Positions 41,780 to 52,370 of a stretch of DNA of 64,000 nt are shown here, piece by piece. The stretch's first letter is position 1; each line of letters starts with the position of its first letter. The notes below the pieces were generated by a model. That model was not told the origin of the DNA. It did no database searches and saw nothing but the letters and a program-made list of their open reading frames with translations. The translations under genes were made by a program, and so were the position numbers. Source of the stretch: Chelydra serpentina (lineage: Eukaryota; Chordata; Testudines; Chelydridae); NCBI GenBank assembly GCA_037349315.1, contig JBAIAC010000057.1, forward strand, positions 10,261,501 through 10,325,500, given 5' to 3'.

Positions 41780-42005
41780 GTGTAATTTAGTGGATAGAGC
41801 ACTGGGCTAGGATGCTGGAGACCTTGGTTCTATTCCTGGCTCTGCCACTACCCTGCTGCATGATCTTAGGCAAGTCACTTTGCTTTCCCCCCACCCCAAA
41901 GTGTTTCAGTTCTCCCATCTAAAATAGGGATAATGGTATTTTCCTCTTTTATATAGCACTTTGAGATCATCTGATGAAATGTGCTAGATTATTATTTATT
42001 AATAA
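41780..42005 (+). repeat. MIR-type SINE, nearly complete
   Basis: It has a tRNA-like head ('tttagtggatagagcactgg', B-box-like ggttctattcc), the core 'ggctctgccactaccctgct', 'aggcaagtcact', 'ctcccatctaaaatagggat' and an AT-rich tail near 'ttattatttattaataatta'. Confidence 0.75.
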
Positions 42006-42329
42006 TTATTTACATTTAAATACAAAATGTCCCGGCCATGGCTCTGGGCACTCTGGTAATTAGGTGGAACCGCAGCCTGCACACGTGAATAACCACCTAG
42101 CAGCATAACAGCCTTTGCTCACAGTAAAAGTAAATTGGCTCCATCAGCTGGTAATTTCAAGCAGAAAACAAAACCCCTCCCATTTCTGGAGCACTGCCTA
42201 AAAGCCGAAGCAAACAGATGGATTTTGCAACTTGCCCTGAAGGTCAACAGGTTTGGGCTACTTTGCCTTTTTAACCTAAGATCTCCGAGCATTTTACAAG
42301 CTTCAGTTAATTATGCTTTATAACTCCTC

Positions 42330-42480
42330 CAGGAGGTAGGTAAGCATTATCTTCATTTTACAGGTTGGGAAAGGGAAGGACAGAGGTGATGAGATTTGCC
42401 CAAGGCCCACAGACTGAGACCTTGGAATAAAACCTTAGAGTCCTGGTTCCCAGTCCCATCTACTCACCAGATGTCTTGAT
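42330..42480 (-). repeat. MIR-like SINE fragment
   Basis: 'cattttacaggttgggaaag' and 'tttgcccaaggcccacagac' are the antisense MIR core. Confidence 0.55.
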
Positions 42481-43089
42481 ATCCATTCCTGCCTTTTGAT
42501 CTGTAAGTCACGTTTCTAGTAATGTGCCGTCAGTCACTAATGAGACCTACCGCTCCTTTGTTGGTGCCTTACTCCTCTAGCGACAGGAGGGAGCCTTCCT
42601 TGCTGAACCCCGGCTATTTCTTAGCCAAGACTCCTTTTCTCAAGGGAAATCTCTTCCTTCAGAAGATCCATGCAAAAGGTGCCCAGTCTGCAGCATCAGG
42701 AACACCTTCCCTTGTGCTTACCAACGTGAGGCCCAGCAGTTACACTTCAAGAGCACATGGTCAGTCAGCCTTCCTCTAGCTGCTGCTTAAAGCTCCGGCA
42801 CAAGCCTTATCTACATTAGGGATTTTTCATTGGTGCAAACCCCCTCTGACATCTGCAGATTTTCTACACAAGGGGTTCCTGCTGGTGCCGCTACATTATC
42901 CCGAGGGTCTGATTTTCAAACGTGCTGAGCATGGGCAGCTCCACTGGACTCCAGTTCGAAATGTACATGCCTGGCATGTCTGAAAACCAGGGTCATTGGT
43001 ATTCACTCCTGCCTAAGCATGTTGTGCAGCCTCGGGTACATTTTGTGCTTCTATAAAGCTGCATCTTTCCGTGTGCCTCTTTTAATGGC

Positions 43090-43320
43090 TCCACCAACAC
43101 TCCCCATGTTCTCCAACCCTCGGATCATTTTTCTGGCTCTTCACTGCACTCTTGTCAATCTGTTTTAAACTGTGGTCACCAGAACTCTGTGCGGTATGAG
43201 TCTCACCCGTGCCATATTCAGGATAGAATCCCAGTGCTGCGCTGACTTCCTAGCCCCCTGCTTATGCAGCCAAGGATTGCATTACCCCTTTTTGCTTTGA
43301 GGCATGAGATCGCTAAGGAA
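43090..43320 (-). mobile_element. Old CR1/L3-like LINE fragment, antisense
   Basis: 'tggctcttcactgcactctt', 'aactgtggtcaccagaactc' and 'gagtctcacccgtgccatat' parallel the antisense 3' coding end seen intact at 46030-46130. Strongly diverged. Confidence 0.5.
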
Positions 43321-44143
43321 GAGGGGAGATGTTACCCTGAGAGCGAGTGTCTCCCCACAGCATCCGTTGATGTTGAGGACGTCTGCTTCCCCACCCTATG
43401 AATGTGCTGCTCAAGGAGAACGACAAGTCCCAGAAGGCACCTGCACTGTTTCTCCAGGGACAGCTTTGGCTCCCGTCAGCTTACCAGATGGACAGGGGGA
43501 GCGATAAGATTGCATCAGCCAGAGATGCTTTCGCAGCCTGCCCAAGCACAGCTTGACTCGGGGCTGTCTGTTTGCTTTGCAGAGCGCACGACACACCTTT
43601 TGCAGAGCTGGGAAAGGACTGTGTCTCCTTGGCTGCGGCATCCTAACCACCTGGCTGATGTGCTGAGCAAAGGGCGGCCGCGGCTGGACAGGCTTGGTCC
43701 GCTATAAGGAAGCAGGACTGAGAGCTGCCAGTCTCCACCAGGTGTTGGTGCTGCTCCTTCAGGCTCTCAAGGAGCTGCCTGTTTAGCGAGGTCACAGAAA
43801 GGCTCCCAGACGCTGCCGACTGCCCAAGTAAGGGTCCAGGCAAGCAGGGTCCAGTGGCGGCGCAGTGCTGGATTGGATACCACCTGCTACGCCATGGGGA
43901 AGAAGGCCAAACAGGCAGCTGAGTCAGTGTTCTACACACCACTCACAAAGGGCACCAGGGCTAAGCGGCCCATGCACAAAGAGTCCCATTCCTAGTGGAC
44001 CTGTCCATATCCCACCCCCAAACCCACCCCCATGGTTGGCCCCGTCCTGTGGGCCTCCGCCAGGAGGCCAGCGACTGTGTTGACATGGAGAATAAACCAC
44101 CCTGCCACCCCTCGTCCAGAGGAAGCCCGAGTCTTGGGATTAG
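43320..44143. other. Intergenic, GC-rich, no gene recognised
   Basis: Overlapping frames on both strands of up to about 100 codons reflect GC content. I recognise no domain or splice structure. Confidence 0.35.
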
Positions 44144-44250
44144 ACTCATAGACTTTAAGGTCAGAAGGGACCATTATGATTGTCTAGTCTGACCTACTGC
44201 ACAATGCAGGCCACAGAATCTCACCCACCCACTCCTGGAATAATCCTCTT
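44144..44250 (-). mobile_element. CR1 tail fragment, antisense
   Basis: 'tcatagactttaaggtcaga' and 'ccactcctggaataatcctc' match the copy at 9745-9845 closely. Confidence 0.65.
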
Positions 44251-44399
44251 GTTGCCATTGTTTGTCCCTTTCTGGGAGTGCCCACCTGGTGCTGTACAGC
44301 AGAGGGCAAAGCAGACGGACAGCCAGGTGAAAGGCAGGGGGGTGGCACACAGCATGTATGTAAAGGGCTCACAGGGCAGTAGCAGCTAAGGATTGTGTG

Positions 44400-44520
44400 A
44401 CCTAGTAGCCTGAATACAGGACTGGGACTCGTGAGGTCTTGCGTCTTAATCCGAGCTCTAGCAGTGACTTGCAGGCCTTAGTGTCTCCCTCTGTAACACG
44501 GGGTAACGATGCTGTAGAGA
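44400..44520 (+). repeat. MIR-like SINE fragment
   Basis: 'actgggactcgtgaggtctt', 'ccgagctctagcagtgactt' and 'tctccctctgtaacacgggg' follow the MIR layout. Confidence 0.5.
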
Positions 44521-45369
44521 GGGGGTGGGGTGGGGATGAATGAGCCGATGCTTTAGTGATAGGAGGGGCCCAGTATTGCTGCCCTGCGGGTCACCATCCC
44601 GAGCACCAGAATGTGCAGGCTGCACGTTCGAGGCTGCTGGTCTCTGTTACCGTGTAGCAAGGGGGGCTCGATCAGGCCTTTGCCAAGCTTGTCAGCATTG
44701 CTGTAAAGCAAAGAGCAAACCGAGTGAGTCAGGCAAGGCTGCTGACAGCCCAGAGCAGCTGGTAAATGGGAGGAAGCAACACAAACAGCCCAGGAAAAAG
44801 TGCTGAGATTGCAGGTGACTGATTTTATGCCTCTAATTGGCTGTGGATGGATCACCAGAGGCTAAGGAGCGGTGGGGGTGGCTGGTGCCACTCCTTATTG
44901 CCGAGTTTATTGCTCGCATGTGCTACAGACCGGCCTTGCTCAATCTGTCTTGCCTCTCTGCTTATCGGGATGGGGGGTGGTGGTTTGTGTTTTGGCTCTT
45001 GTGTAATAAGCGCTTCTCTGTAGGCAATTGCATGCATGCAGCCTGTCTTTTCAGGACTGTTGGAGGCTCTGAGCAGCTGCCTCAAGCAAGGCTGGGTCTC
45101 TCGCGGCATTTGCCTCAACATTTTGTGATTAGATGTTTTTGTCTCAAATGTTTTGTGTTGTCTGCAAGTGTCTCTGCTGAATTGAACCACCAACGTTGAG
45201 CTTTGTTTCCTGTCTGAAACGGTTGCATAATGTTTTTGTACGCTGTTAAACAGCTGGTGCGTTCTGCCCCAGAGGCGGTTGCATTTCGCTGCTGGGTGCA
45301 GTGAATTCTGGAAATCTAGAACGTGTTTCGGTATTCATCAGGATCAAAGATGCTTTGTAAATCGGATAT

Positions 45370-45570
45370 GTTATTAAGTGATGGAGCCATTGAGCTAGTG
45401 AATCCGGCACAAAGACACCTGGGTTCTTTTCCTGGGTTGAGCATTGACCTATTCTGTCTTTGTGGGCAAGTCACTTCCCCCTCTCTGTGCCTCAGTTTCC
45501 CTTCCCATCCTTTGCCTGTCTTGTCTAATTAGATGGTAAGTTCTTCAGGGGAGAGACTCTGTATAGCACA
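45370..45570 (+). repeat. MIR-type SINE
   Basis: 'tgggcaagtcacttccccct' and 'ctgtgcctcagtttcccttc' are the MIR core; 'agatggtaagttcttcaggg' follows as its 3' part. Confidence 0.65.
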
Positions 45571-45676
45571 GTGGAGGCCAGATCTTGGGAGAGGCTTATC
45601 ATAGAATCTCAGGGTTGGAAGGGACCTCAGGAGGTCATCTAGTCCAACCCCCTGCTCAAAGCAGGACCAACCCCAA

Positions 45677-46912
45677 CTAAATCATCCCAGCCAGGGCTTT
45701 GTCAAGCCTGACCGTAAAAACCTCTAAAGAAGGAGATTCCACCACCTCCCTAGGTAACCCATTCCAGTGCTTCACCACCCTACTAGTGAAAAAGGTTTTC
45801 CTAATATCCAACCTAAACCTCCCCCTCTGCAACTTGAGACCATTACTTCTTGTTCTGTCATCTTCTACCACTGAGAACAGTCTAGCTCCATCCTCTTTGG
45901 AACCCCCTTTCAGGTAGTTGAAAGCAGCTATCAAATCCTCCCTCATTCTTCTCTTCTGCAGGCTAAACAATCCCAGTTCCCTCAGCCTCTCCTCATAAGT
46001 CATGTGCTCCAGCCCCCTAATCATTTTTGTTGCCCTCCGCTGGACTCTTTCCAATGTATCCACATCCTTCCTGTAGTGTGGGGCCCAAAACTGGACACAG
46101 TACACCAAATGAGGCCTCACCAGTGCCGAATAGAGGGGAATAATCACGTCCCTCGATCTGCTGGAAATGCCCCTACTTATACAGCCCAAAATACTGTTAG
46201 CCTTCTTGGCAACAAGGGCACACTGTTGACTCATATTCAGCTTTTCGTCCACTGTAACCCCTAGGTCCTTTTCTGCAGAACTGCTGCCCAGCCATTCGGT
46301 CCCTAGTCTGTAGCAGTGCATGGGATTCTTCCGTCCTAAGTGCAGGACTCTGCACTTGTCCTTGTTGAACCTCATCAGATTTCTTTTGGCCCAATCCTCT
46401 AATTTGTCTAGGTCCCTCTGTATCCTATCTCTACCCTCCATCGTATCTACCACTCCTCCCAGTTTAGTGTCATCTGCAAACTTGCTAAGGGTGCAGTCCA
46501 CACCATCCTCCAGATCATTGATGAAGATATTGAACAAAACTGGCCCCAGCACCGACCCTTGGGGCACTCCACTTGATACCGGCTGCCAACTAGACATGGA
46601 GCCATTGATCACTACCCGTTGAGCGCGACCATCCAGCCAGTTTTCTATCCACCTTACCGTCCATTCATCCAGCCCATACTTCTTTAACTTGCTGGCAAGA
46701 ACACTGTGGGAGACTGTATCAAAAGCTTTGCTAAAGTCAAGAAATAGCACATCCACTGCTTTCCCCTCATCCACAGAGCCGGTTATCTCATCATAGAAGG
46801 CAAATAGGTTAGTCAGGCATGACTTGCCCTTGGTGAATCCATGCTGACTGTTCCTGATCACTTTCCCCTCCTTTAAGTGGTTCAGAATTGATTCCTTGAG
46901 GACCTGTTCCAT
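45677..46912 (-). pseudogene. CR1 reverse-transcriptase ORF, N-terminally deleted
   Basis: The frame is 411 codons without a stop. Motifs in order are [31 protein letters not shown] (RT block with catalytic Asp), [29 protein letters not shown] (catalytic FADD), the CR1 C-terminal region, and ending [17 protein letters not shown]. The RT core looks intact, but the endonuclease needed for target-primed insertion is truncated upstream and in another frame, so the copy cannot mobilise itself. Confidence 0.88.
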
Positions 46913-46974
46913 GATTTTTCCAGGGACTGAGGTGAGACTGACTGGCCTGTAGTTCCCCGGATCTTCCTTCTTTC

Positions 46975-47160
46975 CTGCCTATCTTTCCTGAACAGTTTAT
47001 ATCCATCCATGACAGTACTCCAATCATGTGAGTTATCCCACCAAGTCTCTGTTATTCCAATTACATCATAATTCCTTGACTGTGCCAGGACTTCCAGTTC
47101 TCCCTGCTTGTTCCCCAGGCTTCTTGCATTTGTGTATAGGCATTTAAGATAACTCACTGA
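46975..47160 (-). pseudogene. CR1 endonuclease N-terminal remnant
   Basis: YTNARSLGNKQGELEVL and IGITETWWD (catalytic Asn and Glu of AP-type endonucleases) are present. The frame stops matching after KLFRKDRQE, where the deletion joins it to RT sequence in another frame. Confidence 0.82.
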
Positions 47161-47282
47161 TTGTCCTGCTGTCCCAGTATGGGGCAGGAGCCCTCCCCTC
47201 TTGCACTCACCTACTTGTGCTTCCTCCCGGTATCCCACTTCCCCACTTACCTCGGGGCTTTGGTCTCCTTCCCCCAGTGAAC

Positions 47283-47690
47283 CTAGTTTAAAGCCCTCCT
47301 CACTAGGTTAGCCAGCCTGCTTCCAAAGATGCTCTTCCCTCTCTTCGTCAGGTGGAGCCCGTCTCTGCCTAGCACTCCTTCTTGGAACACCATCCCATGG
47401 TCAAAGAATCCAAACCCTTCTCTCCGACACCATCTGCGTAGCCATTTGTTGACTTCCACGATTTGACGGTCTCTACCCCGGCCTTTTCCTGCCACAGGGA
47501 GGATGGACGAGAACACCACTTGCGCCTCAAACTCCTTTATCCTTCTTCCCAGAGCCACGTAGTCTGCAGTGATACGCTCAAGGTCATTCTTGGCGGTATC
47601 ATTGGTGCCCACGTGGAGAAGCAGGAAGGGGTAGCAATCTGAGGGCTTGATGAGTCTCGGCAGTCTCTCCATCACATCATGAATCCTAGC
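47283..47690 (-). pseudogene. CR1 ORF1 esterase (SGNH-like) segment
   Basis: The frame shows LLHVGTNDTAKND (GxND block) and DGLHLTKRG (DxxH block), the hydrolase signature of the ORF1 esterase of CR1 LINEs. The N-terminal part is missing and the frame enters from hAT-derived sequence. Confidence 0.8.
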
Positions 47691-47695
47691 CCCTG

Positions 47696-49436
47696 GCAAG
47701 CAATTTAAATTAATCGCGATTAATCGCACTTATAACAATAGAATACCAACTGAAATGTATTAAATATTTTGGGGGGAGGGATAGCTCAGTGGTTTGAGCA
47801 TTGGCCTGCTAAACCCAGTTTCAATCCTTGAGGGGGCCGTTTGGGGATCTGGGGCAAAAATTGGGGATTGGTCCTGCTTTGAGCACGGGGTTGGACTAGA
47901 TGACCTCCTAAGGTCCCTTCCAACCCTGATATTCTATGATTCTATGATTTGTGGATGTTTTTTTACATTTTCAATATTGATTTCAATTACAACACAGAAT
48001 ACAAAGTGCACAGTGCTCACTTTAAATATTTGCACTGTAAAAACGATAAACAAAAGAAATCGTATTTTTCAGTTCACCTCATACAAGTACTGAAGTGCGA
48101 TCTCTTTATCTTGAAAGTGTAACTTACAAATGCAGATTTATTTTTTTTGGTTACATAACTTCACTCAAAAACAAAACCGTGTAAAACGTTAGAGCCTACA
48201 AGTCCACTCAGTCCTACTTCTTATTCTGCCAATTGCTAAGACAAACAAGTTTGTTTACATTGACGGGAGATACTGCTGCCTGCTTCTTATTTACAATATC
48301 ACCTGGAAGTGAGAACAGGCGTTCGCATAGGACTTTTGTAGCCAACGTTGCAAGGTATTTACATTCCAGATATGCTAAACATTTGTGTGCCCCTTCATGC
48401 TTTGGCCACCATTCCAGAGGACATGCTCCCATGCTGATGATGCTCGTAAAAAAAAAAAAAGGTGTCAATTAAATTGGTGACTGTACTCCTTGGGGGAGAA
48501 TTGTATGTCTCCTGCTCTGTTGTACCCGCATTCTGCATATATTTCATGTTATAGCAGTCTCGGATGATGACCCAGCACATGTTCATTTTAAGAACACTTT
48601 CACAGCAGATTTGACAAAGAGCAAAAAAGCTACCAATGTGAGATTTCTAAAGATAGCTACAGCACTCAACCCAAGGTTTAAGAATCTGAAGTGCTGTCCA
48701 AAATCTGAGAGGGAGAGGTGTGGAACATGCTTTTAGAAGTTTTAAAAGAGCAACACTCTGATGTGGAAACTACAGAACCCAAACCACCCAAAAAATTAAC
48801 CTGCTGGTGGCATCTGACCCAGATGATGAAAACGAACATGCATCGGTCTGCACTGCTTTGGATTGTTATCGGACAGAACCCATCATCAACATGGAAGCAT
48901 GTCCTCTGGAATGGTGGTTGAAGCATTAAGGGACATATGAATCTTTAGTGCATCTGCCATGTAAATATCTTGCAACGCTGGCTACAACAGTGCCATGCGA
49001 ACGCCTTTTCTCACTTTCAGGTGACATTGTAAACAAGAAGTTGGCAGCATTATCTCCTGCAAATTGTAACCAACCTATGTTTGTCTGAGTGATTAGCTGA
49101 CCAAGAAGTAGGACTGAGTGGACTTTGTTTTATTTTTGAATGCAGTTTTTTGTACATAATTCTACATTTGTAAATTCAACTTTCATGATAAAGAGATTGC
49201 ACTACAGTACTTGTATGAGGTGAATAGAAAAATACATTTTTTTTGTTTTTTACAGTGCAAATATTTGTCATCAAAAATATAAAGTGAGCACTGTACACTT
49301 TGTAATCTGTGTTGTAATTGAAATTAGTATGTTTGAAAATGTAGAAAACCTCCAAAAATATTTTTTTAAAATTAATCGCTATTAATCGCACTGTTAAACA
49401 AGAGAGTGCCATTTATTTAATCGCTTGACAGCCCTA
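47696..49436. mobile_element. hAT-derived fold-back element
   Basis: Both ends carry copies of 'attaatcgcgattaatcgca' or variants; the right end is 'cgcttgacagccct'. The left half (about 47960-48470) is the reverse complement of the right half (about 48880-49335), for example 'gcgatctctttatc' versus 'gataaagagattgc'. Each arm encodes, in opposite directions, the hAT C-terminal dimerisation motif (PLEWW.KHEG.., CERLFSLSGDIVNKK). The middle (48590-48920) carries more transposase sequence on +, broken by frameshifts. Not functional. Confidence 0.8.
47774..47950 (+). mobile_element. Tortoise Pol III SINE (tRNA head, CR1-like tail)
   Basis: The head 'gggagggatagctcagtggt' holds an A box (tagctcagtgg) and a B box (gtttcaatcc); the tail 'tggactagatgacctcctaa' plus 'cccttccaaccctgatattc' copies the CR1 3' end, followed by repeated 'tctatgat'. 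A tRNA head with CR1 tail is the known structure of the cryptodiran turtle SINE. It is nested in the left arm of the hAT fold-back. Confidence 0.92.
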
Positions 49437-50690
49437 ATTATTTCCCACTGTCCCTCTGTGACCCAGTAAGGCACAGCCTGAGCCTGCAACTGAGCCAATC
49501 CCCTGAAGTCAACCACAAGACCCCGGTGTCCCCAGGCATCTCGGAGCTGCAGCACAGACCATCCTCCCCATATGACATTTGCCTGCCTGGGCACTGCGCC
49601 TGCAGTGAGAACACTTATGTCCTCCCCTCGCCCCCCTTGATGAGAGAGCTGGGCCTACTCTGTCCCTCTGCAGCCAAGAATCCCTTCACCACCACCCCGC
49701 CCCCAGAAATGCAGCCAGCTCTGGGGTGAAAAGCCACAGCCAGAGCGCAGAAAAACGGGCAGGGTAAAATTCTGGCCGAAAACGCCAGCGGAAACCTCCC
49801 TGCTCTGATCAGACACCTCCCAGGATCTGTATTGTCCGGATGGGGGTGGGGTGGGACGTGGGTTTGAAGGCAGCACCTGGAAAATCCTGTGAACTCCACA
49901 TGACTCCACTTAGCAGCCTTTGCCAGATGCCTCGGCGGCATCGTTTGAACCCGTGGTTCTAGCGCGTCTAGATGGCCCATACCTGATGCTCAGGTAATAG
50001 CCACCCCACTGGCCTGTTAGCTAATGACCCCCGGCTCTGTATAGCAGTGCAAAACGTACCACACATCACAAATTCTATTCCCCCGAAAGGGGGGCTTAGC
50101 GAACGGTCGTTCATTATTACTCCTATTGTATTACACTTCCCACATGTCTACACTCCTTGCCTGGACTCCCTCCGCAACTGGGAGCACAGGAGAGCCGATG
50201 ACAGAGCTGGCAAGAGCCTGTTGGATCCTTCAGTGTATCCATACAAACCTCTCTCTGTCGGACACAAAGTGATGGTCAATGTTGAGCCGACTGCCTAGTG
50301 CTATGGAGTGAGACATGGTCTCTGGGTGGGACAGAACCGCACAGGGGTGCTCTGGAAGGCAGGTGCAGAGGCTGGTCCTATGCTGTCTGGCAAGGAGAGC
50401 AGGACACAGAGCATCGCTGAGTCATGTTCTGAGTGTGAGGCACCACCACACCTTGACCCACTGATGGGAGGCAAGGCGGCTGTCTGCCACGGCAGCCTGA
50501 GAGGTCAATCGACCAAAGCAGGCAGGTCGAGAGGCCCCTTGTAGGGATCTCAGGCTGCCTCCCTGTTGCCTCCTGGCTGGATTTTTGTGCCTGTCCCAAC
50601 AGAAGCCCTAGTGGGGGAACGAAACAAGAACCTGTGTCATTATCACCTGGGAAGCATTTCTTGCCTCCCACAAACCAAGGCCTGCTCTCC
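49437..50690. other. Intergenic, no gene recognised
   Basis: Short frames only, no splice-supported exon and no clear repeat ends. Confidence 0.35.
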
Positions 50691-50696
50691 TGCACG

Positions 50697-50819
50697 TAGG
50701 GTGACCAGACAGCAAATGTGAAAAATCGGGACGGGGGTGGGGGGTAATAGAAGCCTATATAAGAAAAAGACCCAAAAATCGGGACTGTCCCTATAAAATC
50801 GGGACATCTGGTCACCCTA
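50697..50819. mobile_element. 123-bp hAT MITE, copy 3
   Basis: Ends TAGGGTGACCAGA and TCTGGTCACCCTA are perfect inverted repeats. The flanking 8-mers (cctgcacg, ccacgcac) no longer match. Orientation as copy 2. Confidence 0.88.
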
Positions 50820-51059
50820 CCACGCACTGTGCAATTCCTCAGCCAAGCCAGGAGCCTTGAATCAGGTGGTGGCTTGGGGCTGGAATGAACCTGCAGGATC
50901 TGCCCTGCTTCTCCTGCTAAATTTGCTGCTGGTGTGGGGGCAGGGAGTTGGACAAAAGAAGGAGCTTGGCAGCACGGCACCTGCCCCGTGGTCGGGAGGA
51001 GCCCATGCAGGAAGATGATGCTGAATTATAATTTCTATGGTGGTAGTACCTGGAGGCCC

Positions 51060-51150
51060 CAGCGCCACTGCGCTAGGTGCTGTACACACACATAACAAAA
51101 ATGGTCCCTGCTCCCAAACTGCTTACAGTCTGACAGGGGGCTGCAATAAA
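51060..51150 (-). repeat. Old interspersed repeat (L2/MIR-like)
   Basis: 'aggtgctgtacacacacata' and 'ccaaactgcttacagtctga' match the remnants at 2095-2160 and 59150-59215. Confidence 0.45.
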
Positions 51151-51844
51151 CAAGCAGGGACGGTAGAAGGTTACAGTGAGAGGATTACGATCGGCAGGAG
51201 GGCTGCAGCTAAAAGTGCACATGCCGGTTAGAAACAGCTTCTGGAAATTGCCTGTGCGCTTGGTCCTAAAGCCAATAAGAGATGGATAAAGAAGGGGGTA
51301 GGAATAGGCAAGGAGCCAGAGATCAATATTATAGGGGCCATAGAGATGCCTGAGCGAGCGGGAGGAAAGAAGCCTTTTCAAACCGGATGCAGGGTTCTAG
51401 GCAACTGCAGCTGCAGAGGAGAAGGCTCTCGAACCAAGATGATCAGCGTATGAAACGGTGGTGGTGTGGTGTGAGAAGGACGGGGTGGAGAGCAGGCAGG
51501 CTTCAGGCCCACAGAGGGAGCACAGAGTAAAGTGAGACCAAGATCCTGATTCTGATCTTCCATTCTGTTTACACTGGGCTAACGCCATTGATTTCAGTGG
51601 TGTTACTCCTGATTTACACCAGCATAAGTGAGAGCAGAGTTAGGCTCAAGGCCGACAGGTTAAATTAGAGCAAATCCCTGGTTTGTGGCTTTGGATAGCA
51701 GCAGCCCTTGCATTGGCAGGTGGGCATGGCAACATCTCTCTTCTTGATCTTCAGGTGCCATGCAAGTCTGTGCGTTTCCAGGCACAGGTGAAAGCCAGCA
51801 GCAATTGGCCTATCCCCTCCCACCTCTGCACAGAGTGTGCTTGG

Positions 51845-51935
51845 TGGGGTGGTTTAGCAGCCTAAGCCTCAGGCTTGAAATACCCAGGCTCCCTGGAGCC
51901 AGAGGTTCAAATCTCAACTGGGTCAGATCAGCCTG
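51845..51935 (+). repeat. tRNA-derived SINE head
   Basis: An A-box-like 'tggtttagcagcctaagcct' is followed by a B box 'gaggttcaaatctc'. It does not form a proper tRNA. Confidence 0.45.
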
Positions 51936-52199
51936 ATCATGCTTGTGTTAGCAGGCGGCTTCCTGTGTGGGGGGTGTTTGCAGTGAATTGTCAAACTGCA
52001 ATGTCTTGTCTCTGCTCTGTGAGGATATTAGTGATCCTGGGGCTCTTTCCAGAGGAGGAGGAGGGGATTTTACCAGGTGCCAGAACATCCTCTCATGCCG
52101 CTGTTGGCTAGCATGTGCTTTGGGACCCTTCATGACAACATGCTGCCCTCCTATAGCACCTTCCACCAGAGGCTCTCTGCTTTGCAAGCATTCATGAAT

Positions 52200-52370
52200 G
52201 AGGCTTCACAGCCCAGCCTGCTCTGTGTCACAAGGGGTTGCCACCCCCATTTCACAGATGGGGAAGCTGAGTCACAGAAAGGCCAGTGACTTGTGCAAGT
52301 CAGTAGCAGAGTCAGAGAATGGAACCCAAGAGTCCTGTCCTCGAGTCACTAGACCACACATCCTCCCTCT
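52200..52370 (-). repeat. MIR-like SINE fragment
   Basis: 'tttcacagatggggaagctg' and 'gacttgtgcaagtcagtagc' match the antisense MIR core; 'gagtcactagaccacacat' is the head end. Confidence 0.6.

Larger units (their letters stand above)
45600..47695 (-). mobile_element. CR1 LINE with internal deletion
   Basis: Read on the minus strand the element runs: an ORF1-type esterase end (47690-47283), a leader, the first third of an AP endonuclease (about 47160-46975), then directly the reverse transcriptase and C-terminus (about 46970-45677), and the CR1 3' tail (45676-45600, 'gttggactagatgacctcct'). About half the ORF2 coding region between endonuclease and RT is missing. The 5' end abuts the hAT-derived sequence at about 47696. 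Frames are little disturbed elsewhere, so the copy is fairly young. Confidence 0.9.
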
